From an uncultured Flavobacterium sp. (lineage in GTDB: Bacteria > Bacteroidota > Bacteroidia > Flavobacteriales > Flavobacteriaceae), in NCBI RefSeq assembly GCF_946479975.1, contig NZ_CAMLIX010000046.1, positions 1-23,649 on the forward strand: DNA of 23,649 nt, written 5' to 3'. This document shows positions 15,927-23,649 of the stretch, one piece after another. Numbering within the stretch: the first letter of the stretch is position 1; each line of letters begins with the position of its first letter. A model generated the notes under the pieces. That model made no database searches, was not told the DNA's origin, and worked only from the letters and a program-made list of their open reading frames with translations. The position numbers and the translations under genes are program-made.

Positions 15927-16716
15927 AGTACTTATTTTAATTCCATATTTTAATAATATTGAAGGTTTGTTAAAATCTCTAAGAGCAATTGATGCAACTG
16001 AAAACGTAGATGTTTTAGTTGTTGATGATGGAAGCAAAGTTACTTTAGATCAAGATTTGGTAGCCGAAATTTTTAAAGCAAACGGAAAAGTTCTCTTTAA
16101 AATTTCAGAGCAGAACGAAGGAATAGAAGCCGCTTTGAATCACGGACTAAAAATAGCTCAAGCAGAAAAATACGAATACATTGCCCGACTGGACTGCGGT
16201 GATATTGGTTTAGGAAAAAGATTCGAGATCCAGTTTCAGTTTTTAAAAGAAAATCCAGAAATCAAGATTGTAGGCTCAAATGTAATAGCGGTAGATTGTA
16301 ATGACAACTTTTTGTATAAAATTGATCTGCCATTGAATCATGAAGAAATCGCAAAAAAAATGTATTTCAATTCGATGTTAATACATCCTGCAATAATGTT
16401 TTGTACTTCGATAATAGAGACCGTTGGTTATTATCCCACGCAATACAAATCTGCAGAAGATTATGCTTTCTTTTTTGCCATTTTAAAAAAATATAAGATG
16501 GCAAACCTAAAAGAATATTTAACGCAGATTGAAATAAACGAAAATGGAATTTCGCTGCAAAGAAGACAGCAACAGGTAAAAAGCAGAATTCAGATTATAA
16601 AAGACAATTTTTATTTGGGATGGTATCCCATTTATGGTCTTTTCAGAAATTATTTATTACTTGTTTTACCATATAAGATGATTTTGGCGCTAAAAAAAAG
16701 GAAGAAAAATGCTTGA
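15919..16716 (+). CDS. Glycosyltransferase family 2
   Basis: A 265-residue cytoplasmic GT-A fold enzyme. It has the nucleotide-binding VVDDGS (34-39), a metal-binding variant RLDCGD (90-95, in place of D-x-D), HPAIMF after the core, and SAEDYAFF with the likely catalytic acid region. A basic C-terminus with a hydrophobic patch (about 233-257) suggests membrane contact. It transfers one sugar to the lipid-linked repeat unit. It overlaps both neighbours by 8 bp. Confidence 0.88.
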   Translation: MNKVLILIPYFNNIEGLLKSLRAIDATENVDVLVVDDGSKVTLDQDLVAEIFKANGKVLFKISEQNEGIEAALNHGLKIAQAEKYEYIARLDCGDIGLGKRFEIQFQFLKENPEIKIVGSNVIAVDCNDNFLYKIDLPLNHEEIAKKMYFNSMLIHPAIMFCTSIIETVGYYPTQYKSAEDYAFFFAILKKYKMANLKEYLTQIEINENGISLQRRQQQVKSRIQIIKDNFYLGWYPIYGLFRNYLLLVLPYKMILALKKRKKNA

Positions 16717-17905
16717 TACATTAAAAAAGAACGGTTTTGAATACCTCGCGTATGGTTTAATAGTGTCGCTATTTTTTTCGAAAGCGATTCCTAATATTTT
16801 TTTAGCAGTTTTATCGCTTTGGACTGTTATCGATTTTAAATCAATTCAGAAACCAAAATTTAAATTTTCGTCAAGTATTTTTTTATTAGTCCTACTCCTT
16901 TTTTTAAGCTTAAAATCCATCCTTTTCGGAACAATAAATTATGATTTAAAAGTTTATAAAGGAATAATATTGCTCTTTTGGCTTTCAATTGTTTTTCAGA
17001 AAATTAAAAATCTGGATCGATTAAAAACGGTTCTATTATGCGGGATAACGCTGGTTGTTCTAAGTTCCATTTTTTTAATTTCATTGTATTATTTTGAAAA
17101 TAAAAACCTTCCATTTTCAAATACTGCTGAGGTAAATGAATTATTGTTATTAGAGCGTCCTTACATGGGTTTTATTGCAGTTTTGGGTATTATTTTAGCA
17201 ATTGAAAAAACAGTTAAAAGTTCGACTTTAAAAAAGATCTGGTTTATTAATGCGCTTTTATTGTTTCTGTTTATTATTCTTATTTCGGCAAGAATTTCAC
17301 TTATAACCTTATTTGTTGCAGCTGGACTTTATTTATTGTTTTATTTGAAAATCAGTAAATTAAAAAAAGCTCTAATACTAATTAGTTTAACAATCGGATT
17401 TGGAGTTTTAGTTTTCACGAATAAAAATATCTCTGAACGATTTTTTATAAAAAGCAATTTTTCAGAATCGTTGAAAACCGCTTCAGATTATGAGCCCAGA
17501 ATTGTAATTTGGGATTGCGCGTATCAAATGACAAAAGAAAATGATTTTAATTTTTTGACAGGTTTTCAAGGTTATCAAATTATAAAAGAACATTTTTGGG
17601 ACTGTTATTCTTCAAAAATTGAAAATGAGTCTAAACGAAACTATTTTTTAACAGAGAAATTTAATTCACACAATCAGTTTATTGATTTCTATTTAATTGG
17701 AGGAATACTAGCCTTGATATTATTTGTCGTATTTTTTATCAAATTAATAGAAGAATCAAGATCTGATTTTTTTAAAGTAGCAACAGTAGTTTCGTTCTTA
17801 CTTTTTTTTATAGTAGAAAATATATTTTACCGACAATTTGGATGTTATTTGTTTGGTATATTTATACTAATTTTGCCCCATACAGAAATAAATGAAGAAA
17901 ATTAA
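16709..17905 (+). CDS. Second O-antigen ligase/polymerase-like membrane protein (Wzy/WaaL class)
   Basis: This 398-residue protein has about 10-11 membrane segments. The mid-protein helix ISARISLITL (about 192-201) takes the place of the SGSRTG helix. A large loop (about 255-325) ends in HNQFIDFYLIGGILALILF, the His-Asn-x-[YF] motif before the last helices that is typical of WaaL/Wzy_C proteins. It is shorter and more diverged than the protein at 14535-15926. It overlaps the GT2 stop by 8 bp and the next gene by 14 bp. A ligase role is possible but not proven. Confidence 0.75.
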   Translation: MLDTLKKNGFEYLAYGLIVSLFFSKAIPNIFLAVLSLWTVIDFKSIQKPKFKFSSSIFLLVLLLFLSLKSILFGTINYDLKVYKGIILLFWLSIVFQKIKNLDRLKTVLLCGITLVVLSSIFLISLYYFENKNLPFSNTAEVNELLLLERPYMGFIAVLGIILAIEKTVKSSTLKKIWFINALLLFLFIILISARISLITLFVAAGLYLLFYLKISKLKKALILISLTIGFGVLVFTNKNISERFFIKSNFSESLKTASDYEPRIVIWDCAYQMTKENDFNFLTGFQGYQIIKEHFWDCYSSKIENESKRNYFLTEKFNSHNQFIDFYLIGGILALILFVVFFIKLIEESRSDFFKVATVVSFLLFFIVENIFYRQFGCYLFGIFILILPHTEINEEN

Positions 17906-19016
17906 AATTGCGCATATTCTGCATTCAGTTGGAGGAGTTGATGTTTCTTTGAGACAGATCCTTCACAATTTGGATACTACGAATTTTGAAAACATAGTAA
18001 TTCATGGAGATTCTGATGCTATAAACGAATTTGTAGACAAAGATTCCAAACCAATTGTGCATTATGAGCTTCCGATTTACAGAGAAATATCTTTTAAGAG
18101 TGATTTGCAGGCAATTTTAAAAGCTTGGAAAATCATTCGTAAAGAAAAACCAGATTTAATACATTCGCATAGTACAAAAGGCGGCGTTACAGGAAGAATC
18201 GTTGGATTCTTAACAGGAACAAAAGTACTGCATACACCACAAGCATTTTCTTTTTTGAGTGCAGAAAGTAAAATGAAAAGGAATTTTTTTCTAATAATTG
18301 AAAAAGTACTTTCTAAAGGAAAAACAATTCTATTAGCATCTTCACAATCAGAATTAAATAGAGCGATAAACGAAGTTGGTTTTCCAAAATCAAAAACAAG
18401 CCTTTTTAATAATGCCATAGAACCAATCGAAAAGATTTTTGATTTATCGATAGCTAAAACATGGCCAGAGCAATATCTTTGTACGGTTGGAAGACCTTGT
18501 TACCAAAAAAACATCGAAGAATTAATTGAGGTTTTATACGAACTAAATAAAACTAGAGAAGCCCATTTGGTAATTTTAGGTTTAGGACATCATGCAGATC
18601 ATATTAAGCAGGTAGAAGACTTAATAGTAAAACTGGATCTAAAAAATAAAGTAACACTATTAAGCTGGACGAAAAGAGAAGATGTTTTAAACATTATAAG
18701 CAAATCAAAATTGTACCTTTCTACAGCAAGATATGAAGGATTGCCTTATTCTGTTATCGAAAGTCTGGCGTTGGGCATTCCAGGTGTAGTTTCTGATTGC
18801 GACGGGAATCGAGACTTAATCATAAATGGTTTTAATGGTTATTGTGTTAAAGAGAATAACACTAAAGAATTCAGTGAAAAAATCATTGAATTACTTCAAA
18901 ATGAAAATAAATATCTAGAATTTTCAAAAAATGCAAAAGAGACTTTTGAAAAGAATCATAATATTTATAAAAAGATAAATGATCTCGAAAGTATCTATAA
19001 TGCACAACTAAAATAA
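17892..19016 (+). CDS. Glycosyltransferase family 4
   Basis: This 374-residue GT-B enzyme has an N-terminal acceptor domain with [14 protein letters not shown] (11-24) and [14 protein letters not shown] (89-102), a sequence often seen in capsule and O-antigen transferases. Its C-terminal donor domain has [10 protein letters not shown] (198-207) and the E-x7-E motif (Glu282 and Glu290 in [11 protein letters not shown]). It is a retaining enzyme by family. It overlaps the previous gene by 14 bp, and the decarboxylase gene begins 1 bp after its stop. Confidence 0.92.
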   Translation: MKKIKIAHILHSVGGVDVSLRQILHNLDTTNFENIVIHGDSDAINEFVDKDSKPIVHYELPIYREISFKSDLQAILKAWKIIRKEKPDLIHSHSTKGGVTGRIVGFLTGTKVLHTPQAFSFLSAESKMKRNFFLIIEKVLSKGKTILLASSQSELNRAINEVGFPKSKTSLFNNAIEPIEKIFDLSIAKTWPEQYLCTVGRPCYQKNIEELIEVLYELNKTREAHLVILGLGHHADHIKQVEDLIVKLDLKNKVTLLSWTKREDVLNIISKSKLYLSTARYEGLPYSVIESLALGIPGVVSDCDGNRDLIINGFNGYCVKENNTKEFSEKIIELLQNENKYLEFSKNAKETFEKNHNIYKKINDLESIYNAQLK

Positions 19017-19017
19017 T

Positions 19018-20001
19018 ATGAAAAGAATACTTATTACTGGAGCAGCAGGATTTTTAGGATCACATTTGTGTGACAGATTCATCAAAGAAGGTTACTTTGT
19101 TATCGGAATGGATAATCTGATTACAGGAGATCTTAAAAATATTGAACATTTATTCAAACTAGAAAATTTTGAGTTTTATCATCACGATATTACCAAGTTT
19201 GTTCATGTTCCAGGTGATTTAGATTATATTCTACATTTTGCTTCGCCTGCAAGTCCGATAGATTATTTAAAAATTCCGATTCAGACTTTAAAAGTAGGAT
19301 CTTTAGGAACCCATAATTTATTGGGATTGGCAAGAGTTAAAAAAGCAAGAATATTAATTGCTTCGACATCTGAAGTTTATGGAGATCCACTGGTTCATCC
19401 ACAGACAGAAGAATATTATGGAAACGTAAACACAATTGGTCCTCGCGGGGTTTATGATGAAGCAAAACGTTTTCAGGAATCCATTACAATGGCATATCAT
19501 ACTTTTCACGGAGTAGAAACTAGGATCGTTCGTATTTTTAATACTTACGGACCAAGAATGCGATTAAACGACGGACGTGTAATTCCGGCTTTTATTGGAC
19601 AGGCATTGCGCGGTGAAGATTTAACGATTTTTGGAGACGGAATGCAGACACGTTCTTTCTGTTATGTTGACGATCAGGTTGAAGGTATTTTTAGATTGTT
19701 ACATTCTGATTATGTTTATCCAGTAAATATTGGAAATCCAGACGAAATCACCATTAAAGATTTTGCAGAAGAAATCATAAAATTGACAGGAACAAACCAA
19801 AAAGTAGTATATCATCCACTTCCAGTAAACGATCCGTTACAGCGTCAGCCAGATACCACAAAAGCGAAAGAATTATTAGGCTGGGAAGCAAAGATCAATC
19901 GCGCAGAAGGAATGAAAATTACTTATGAATATTTCAAATCATTATCTGCAGAAGAACTTGCTAAGGAAGAGCATAAAGATTTTTCAAGTTATATTAAATA
20001 A
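19018..20001 (+). CDS. UDP-glucuronate decarboxylase (UDP-xylose synthase type)
   Basis: This 327-residue extended SDR enzyme converts UDP-glucuronate to UDP-xylose, or via the 4-keto intermediate, using bound NAD+. It has the Rossmann loop GAAGFLG (8-14), SPASP (76-80), TSEVYGDP (117-124), [11 protein letters not shown] (141-151) with the Y-x3-K pair Tyr146/Lys150, and an R-x-F-N-T-Y-G-P-R region. SPASP and the [11 protein letters not shown] stretch separate this subgroup from 4-epimerases and dTDP-glucose dehydratases. UDP-glucose dehydrogenase, which supplies UDP-glucuronate, is not in the window. It is the last gene before a terminator. Confidence 0.93.
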   Translation: MKRILITGAAGFLGSHLCDRFIKEGYFVIGMDNLITGDLKNIEHLFKLENFEFYHHDITKFVHVPGDLDYILHFASPASPIDYLKIPIQTLKVGSLGTHNLLGLARVKKARILIASTSEVYGDPLVHPQTEEYYGNVNTIGPRGVYDEAKRFQESITMAYHTFHGVETRIVRIFNTYGPRMRLNDGRVIPAFIGQALRGEDLTIFGDGMQTRSFCYVDDQVEGIFRLLHSDYVYPVNIGNPDEITIKDFAEEIIKLTGTNQKVVYHPLPVNDPLQRQPDTTKAKELLGWEAKINRAEGMKITYEYFKSLSAEELAKEEHKDFSSYIK

Positions 20002-20009
20002 AACATCAT

Positions 20010-20041
20010 AGCTCGATTTCAATTTAATTCGAGCTGTTTTT
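20010..20041 (+). terminator. Intrinsic terminator after the decarboxylase gene
   Basis: A 7-bp perfect stem, AGCTCGA (20010-20016) with TCGAGCT (20029-20035), is followed by GTTTTTAATT. It probably ends the main glycan transcript. No promoter element is visible between it and the GT2 at 20070. Confidence 0.7.
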
Positions 20042-20069
20042 AATTAAACTCACAAAACAATCCATAACA

Positions 20070-20837
20070 ATGAACGAATTAGTTTCTATTATTGTACCTA
20101 CATATAATACTGAAAAGTTCATTAGATCTACAATTGAATCTGTTCAAAATCAAACCTATGAAAACTGGGAAATGATTTTGGCAGATGATGCTTCAGCAGA
20201 CAAAACGGTTTCTATTATTGAAGAGTTTGCTCAAAAAGACGGCAGAATAAAACTCTTTAAATTATCTGAAAACCGCGGAAATGGTTTTGCTAGAAATACC
20301 GCTTTAGAAAAAGCCAGAGGAAAATATATTGCCTATTTAGACGCAGATGATTTATGGTTTCCTGAGAAATTAGAAAAGCAGATTCAGTTTTTAAAAGCAA
20401 ATAATTTACACTTTACTTTTTGTTTTTACGATTCTATTGATGAAGAAGGAAATGATTTAAACAGAAGAGTTGAATCACCGAATCCGTTAACTTATAAACA
20501 ATTGTTTTTCTGTAATTATGTGGGCAATTTAACCGCCATTTATGACGCAAATTATTTTGGAAAAATAATTCTGGAAACTTCGCAAAAAAGGCAGGATTGG
20601 AGAATATGGCTTACGATTTTAAAACATATTAAAATTGCAAAACCACTTCCAGAATCTTTGGCTTTTTATAGAATTAGAAAAGATTCTGTTTCTTCTTCAA
20701 AATTCAAATTGATCAAACACAATTTTGGAGTTTACCGAGAATTCCACGGATATAATTTTGTGTTTGCTGTTTTATTGATGATTCGTTTTTTATATACACA
20801 GTTAATTGTAAAACAAAAATATATCAAGAAATTTTAA
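20070..20837 (+). CDS. Glycosyltransferase family 2
   Basis: This 255-residue GT-A enzyme has VSIIVPTYN (5-13), LADDAS (37-42), ENRGNGFARNTAL (67-79) and the D-x-D motif DADD (91-94). RQDWRIWLTIL (about 173-183) corresponds to the usual E-D-W-x-x-W acceptor region. It ends in a short hydrophobic, basic stretch that may touch the membrane. The overall pattern is like TuaG/EpsJ-type transferases. It follows the decarboxylase after a terminator-like hairpin with no promoter seen, so it may depend on read-through. It converges with the next gene. Confidence 0.9.
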   Translation: MNELVSIIVPTYNTEKFIRSTIESVQNQTYENWEMILADDASADKTVSIIEEFAQKDGRIKLFKLSENRGNGFARNTALEKARGKYIAYLDADDLWFPEKLEKQIQFLKANNLHFTFCFYDSIDEEGNDLNRRVESPNPLTYKQLFFCNYVGNLTAIYDANYFGKIILETSQKRQDWRIWLTILKHIKIAKPLPESLAFYRIRKDSVSSSKFKLIKHNFGVYREFHGYNFVFAVLLMIRFLYTQLIVKQKYIKKF

Positions 20838-20946
20838 ATTAATCTTGAGTTTACAAATCGTGATATCAAGTTTTACAGCAATTTGTCACATTTAAGAATT
20901 ATATTCATTCTTAGCTAGTTGAAATATAAATATTCGGCAAATCTAT

Positions 20947-22257
20947 TTAAAGGTAAGATTGAAACTGTTTCAGCTTTCCACTTTTTCCTCGTTCTAGATT
21001 TTCTTTTCGAATGAATATATAGGTTAAATCAGGTTCGAGATAGTTAGAAAGCTCTTTTTCAATGTTTTTTATTTCAGAACTGGTTAATTCATATTCGCTG
21101 GTATACTCAATTTCAAAAGTATTTAGTTTGGTTTGGATGATTTTAAATTCTTTGACATTTCCTTCACCTCCAAATAGTTTTTTAGTTAGTGAATAAAAAG
21201 TCATTCCAGGAGATCTTTTACCACTTGGCAAAATTGCAACATCATTTGTTCTTCCAATTAATTTTTTTAGAATAGGTTTTTTTAAAGTGCTTTTTTCGTC
21301 TAAAATTCCATAATCACCAACTTCATATCTAATGAAAGGGTGGGCCTTATTGTCTAAATTCGTAATAATAATTCTCCCTTCTTCTCCATTAGGTACAGGC
21401 TGATTGTTTTCGTCTAAAATTTCAACAAAAAGAATTTCAGAATTAACTTGCCATTCTTTATTAGAGTTTTCAAAGGCAATAATTCCTATTTCTGAAGATC
21501 CATATTCGTTTACAACAGGAACCCCTAATTGTTTTTCTAATAAAGTTCGATCTTCTTCAAAGAGCATTTCTGAAGTTACCACACAAACTTTTAGTGTAGG
21601 ACAGATTTCAGCAAGTATGATATTGTTGTTCTCTAAATATTTTGCAAGTAAAACAATATTACTAGTGTACCCATTAATGTAATCGAATTTCTTTTTTCTA
21701 AATTGAAATGTAATTTTTTCTAATCCAGAATCTGAGAGATCAAAGATATTGAAGCGGTATCGATTGCTTAAAAAATCTTTAAACCGCAATTTTTTATTTG
21801 CTAAAAAAGTCAAAGGCATTCCATAAAACCTAGCTTGAAAAGAATAATTGAAATCTATTTTGTGCCAATAAAATCGACGAATATTATCAGCCCAAATTAT
21901 AGCATGAGAAAATTTGTCTCTTGCAAAAACCATAGGATTTCCACTGGAGCCTGAAGTTTTGTTTATGTAAACGTTTTTTCTACAAAATCCTTTTGATAAT
22001 CTTTTCACTAAGGGTATTTGTAAATTTTGCTTAGTCAAAATTGGCAAATCAGACCAATTTTTGTAAGAATCTAATTGGGTTAATTCTTTGTAAAAAGTAT
22101 TATTTTTTAAATGAAAATCGACAATTTCTTTTTTCCTTTTTTCAATAAAAATGGAATAATTTTCTTCAGGAATAGCAATAATTTTCTGCAACTCAGATTT
22201 GGCTTTCTTTAACGGAAAACCATTTAATTGAAGCGAAATATCAAAAAGGCGAATCAT
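20947..22257 (-). CDS. CapK/phenylacetate-CoA ligase-like adenylate-forming enzyme
   Basis: The protein has 436 residues. It carries the adenylation-superfamily phosphate loop KTSGSSGNP (100-108), NEYGSSEIG (249-257) and FIRYEVGDYG (307-316, the YRxGD-type motif), and ends in a Gly-Lys-x-Lys region (RGKSGKLKQF) that holds the usual catalytic lysine. It belongs to the phenylacetate-CoA ligase/coenzyme F390 synthetase branch (COG1541). Members called CapK lie in capsule clusters and may activate an acyl or amino-acid group for decorating glycans, but few have been studied. It sits at the edge of this glycan cluster on the opposite strand with its own promoter-like element. The substrate is unknown. 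Confidence 0.87.
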   Translation of the reverse strand: MIRLFDISLQLNGFPLKKAKSELQKIIAIPEENYSIFIEKRKKEIVDFHLKNNTFYKELTQLDSYKNWSDLPILTKQNLQIPLVKRLSKGFCRKNVYINKTSGSSGNPMVFARDKFSHAIIWADNIRRFYWHKIDFNYSFQARFYGMPLTFLANKKLRFKDFLSNRYRFNIFDLSDSGLEKITFQFRKKKFDYINGYTSNIVLLAKYLENNNIILAEICPTLKVCVVTSEMLFEEDRTLLEKQLGVPVVNEYGSSEIGIIAFENSNKEWQVNSEILFVEILDENNQPVPNGEEGRIIITNLDNKAHPFIRYEVGDYGILDEKSTLKKPILKKLIGRTNDVAILPSGKRSPGMTFYSLTKKLFGGEGNVKEFKIIQTKLNTFEIEYTSEYELTSSEIKNIEKELSNYLEPDLTYIFIRKENLERGKSGKLKQFQSYL

Positions 22258-22274
22258 TTTCAGAATAATTTTGT

Positions 22275-22282
22275 CAAAAATA
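22275..22282 (-). promoter_or_regulatory. Promoter -7 element for the CapK-like gene
   Basis: TATTTTTG on the minus strand matches TAnnTTTG, 17 bp before the ATG at 22257. No -33 TTG lies at the usual spacing. Confidence 0.5.
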
Positions 22283-22344
22283 ACGTTTAGGAATTACTAA
22301 CAGTACAGAACCAACAACTTTTTAAAGATTTAATTATTTTTTAC

Positions 22345-22368
22345 GTGCAAAAGCAAGTATTTTTGCAC
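22345..22368 (+). promoter_or_regulatory. purD promoter -7 element inside an inverted repeat
   Basis: TATTTTTG (22358-22365) matches TAnnTTTG, 25 bp before purD. It lies within a perfect 8-bp inverted repeat, GTGCAAAA (22345-22352) and TTTTGCAC (22361-22368), with an 8-bp spacer. The repeat could be an operator over the promoter. Confidence 0.5.
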
Positions 22369-22390
22369 CACAACTAAATACAACAACACC

Positions 22391-23649
22391 ATGACAATTT
22401 TATTATTGGGATCGGGCGGAAGAGAGCATGCATTTGCTTGGAAAATGACTCAGAGTCCGCTTTGCGAAAAACTTTTTGTAGTACCAGGAAACGCAGGAAC
22501 TGCTGCAATTGCTGAAAACGTAGCAATTTCTGCAACAGATTTTGAAGCCGTAAAAGCTTTAGTACTTAAAGAAAATATTAGTTTAGTAGTTGTAGGACCT
22601 GAAGATCCGTTGGTAAAAGGTATTTACGATTATTTTAAAAACGACGAAAGCCTAAAAAATATTCCAGTAATTGGACCATCAAAATTAGGTGCACAATTAG
22701 AAGGAAGTAAAGAATTTGCAAAAGAATTCTTGATGAAACATAACATCCCAACTGCTGCTTACGACAGTTTTACTGCCGAAACAGTAGAAAAAGGGTGTGA
22801 TTTCTTAGAAACTTTACAACCTCCGTACGTTTTAAAAGCAGACGGATTAGCAGCTGGAAAAGGAGTTTTGATTATTCAGGATCTTGAAGAAGCAAAAACA
22901 GAACTTAGAAATATGTTGGTTCATGCAAAATTCGGGACAGCAAGTGCAAAAGTTGTTATTGAAGAATTTTTGGACGGAATCGAATTAAGCTGTTTCGTTT
23001 TAACGGATGGGAAAAACTATAAAATTCTTCCAACTGCAAAAGATTACAAAAGAATTGGAGAAGACGATACAGGTTTGAATACAGGCGGAATGGGAGCAGT
23101 TTCTCCGGTACCTTATGTAGACGATGTTTTAATGGAAAAAATTGAAACACGTATTGTAAAACCAACAATCGAAGGTTTCCAAAAAGACGGAATCGAATAT
23201 AAAGGTTTTGTTTTTATTGGTTTAATCAATGTTAATAACGAACCAATCGTTATTGAGTACAACGTAAGAATGGGAGATCCTGAAACTGAAGTTGTGGTTC
23301 CGAGATTAAAATCAGATTTGGTTGAATTGTTTTTGTCTGTTGCAGATCAGAAATTAGGCGACTTTAATTTAGAAGTTGATCCAAGAAGCGCAACAACGGT
23401 AATGCTGGTTTCTGGAGGATATCCTGAAGATTTTGAGAAAGGAAAAGTAATTTCTGGATTTGAAAATATTACAGATTCAATAGTTTTTCACGCAGGAACA
23501 AAATTAGATGGCGAAAATGTCGTTACTAATGGAGGACGTGTAATTGCAGTAACATCATACGGAGATAATTTCCAGGAGGCCATAAAAAAATCTTACCAAA
23601 ACATAGATAAACTAAGCTTTGATAAGATGTATTTTAGAAAAGATATCGG
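22391..23649 (+). CDS. purD: Phosphoribosylamine-glycine ligase (GAR synthetase), 3' end cut by window
   Basis: There are 419 full codons from the ATG at 22391 to the right edge, where it reads YFRKDI. Known PurD proteins end a few residues later, so nearly the whole protein is here. It joins glycine to 5-phosphoribosylamine with ATP in purine synthesis. It has the N-terminal loop LGSGGREHA (6-14), VVGPEDPLV (about 67-75), the ATP-grasp region LKADGLAAGKGV (about 148-159), GGMGAVSPVPY (about 235-245) and EYNVRMGDPETE (about 289-300). It is divergent from the CapK-like gene. Confidence 0.97.
   Translation, partial: MTILLLGSGGREHAFAWKMTQSPLCEKLFVVPGNAGTAAIAENVAISATDFEAVKALVLKENISLVVVGPEDPLVKGIYDYFKNDESLKNIPVIGPSKLGAQLEGSKEFAKEFLMKHNIPTAAYDSFTAETVEKGCDFLETLQPPYVLKADGLAAGKGVLIIQDLEEAKTELRNMLVHAKFGTASAKVVIEEFLDGIELSCFVLTDGKNYKILPTAKDYKRIGEDDTGLNTGGMGAVSPVPYVDDVLMEKIETRIVKPTIEGFQKDGIEYKGFVFIGLINVNNEPIVIEYNVRMGDPETEVVVPRLKSDLVELFLSVADQKLGDFNLEVDPRSATTVMLVSGGYPEDFEKGKVISGFENITDSIVFHAGTKLDGENVVTNGGRVIAVTSYGDNFQEAIKKSYQNIDKLSFDKMYFRKDI

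Noticed and set aside
20838..20946. Bidirectional terminator between the converging GT2 and CapK-like genes
   Set aside because: Only weak short stems were seen (CTTGA/TCAAG and AAGAAT/ATTCTT); none is strong enough to call.

Overview
The window reads as chromosomal DNA of a Flavobacterium-like member of the Bacteroidetes. The evidence is the strong AT bias, several promoters with the Bacteroidetes -7 element TAnnTTTG, the lack of clear Shine-Dalgarno sequences, and typical family content: a TatA/E protein, a GH3-family acyl-adenylating enzyme, a large DUF11/beta-helix surface protein and a Wzx/Wzy-type polysaccharide cluster. No rRNA, tRNA, CRISPR array or complete prophage was seen.

Region 1 (1-6559, minus strand) is a co-directional block. 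Its first gene encodes a Tat-signal protein of unknown function. Then come three tandem, diverged phage-tail-collar (MdpB-like) proteins, a GNAT acetyltransferase, a small DUF6916-like protein, and a very large surface protein that runs off the left edge. The surface protein has DUF11/Ig-like domains, a right-handed beta-helix and 47-residue repeats. This block is the best candidate for a poorly described system: collar-type fibre proteins beside a dedicated modifying enzyme, a Tat-exported protein and an adhesin, with no phage structural genes.

Region 2 (6732-9191) has tatA on the minus strand with its own terminator. Divergent from it are a one-helix membrane protein, which looks like the N-terminal part of a longer envelope peptidase family, and a GH3-family enzyme.

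Region 3 (9192-9902) is a small mobile unit: a REP-associated tyrosine transposase (RAYT) with its own promoter. Two 22-bp perfect palindromes accompany it, one inside the transposase reading frame and one just downstream. They share a core and differ by compensatory changes in both arms, which points to a cognate REP hairpin.

Region 4 (9945-13304) is an operon of a nucleoside-phosphorylase/AMP-nucleosidase-like enzyme directly abutting a Wzz-like two-helix membrane protein. It is followed by a lipoprotein with its own promoter and a strong hairpin.

Region 5 (13315-20837) is a polysaccharide assembly cluster: flippase (Wzx), polymerase (Wzy-like), GT2, a second Wzy/WaaL-like membrane protein, GT4 and UDP-glucuronate decarboxylase, with overlapping or nearly touching genes. 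A terminator follows, then another GT2. The cluster begins only about 10 bp after an intrinsic-terminator-like hairpin and has no visible promoter of its own, so read-through or attenuation control is possible. The decarboxylase suggests that UDP-xylose, or its keto intermediate, feeds the glycan.

Region 6 (20947-23649) has a CapK/phenylacetate-CoA-ligase-like adenylate-forming enzyme on the minus strand. Divergent from it is purD (purine synthesis), which is cut by the right edge a few residues before its expected end; an inverted repeat straddles the purD -7 element.
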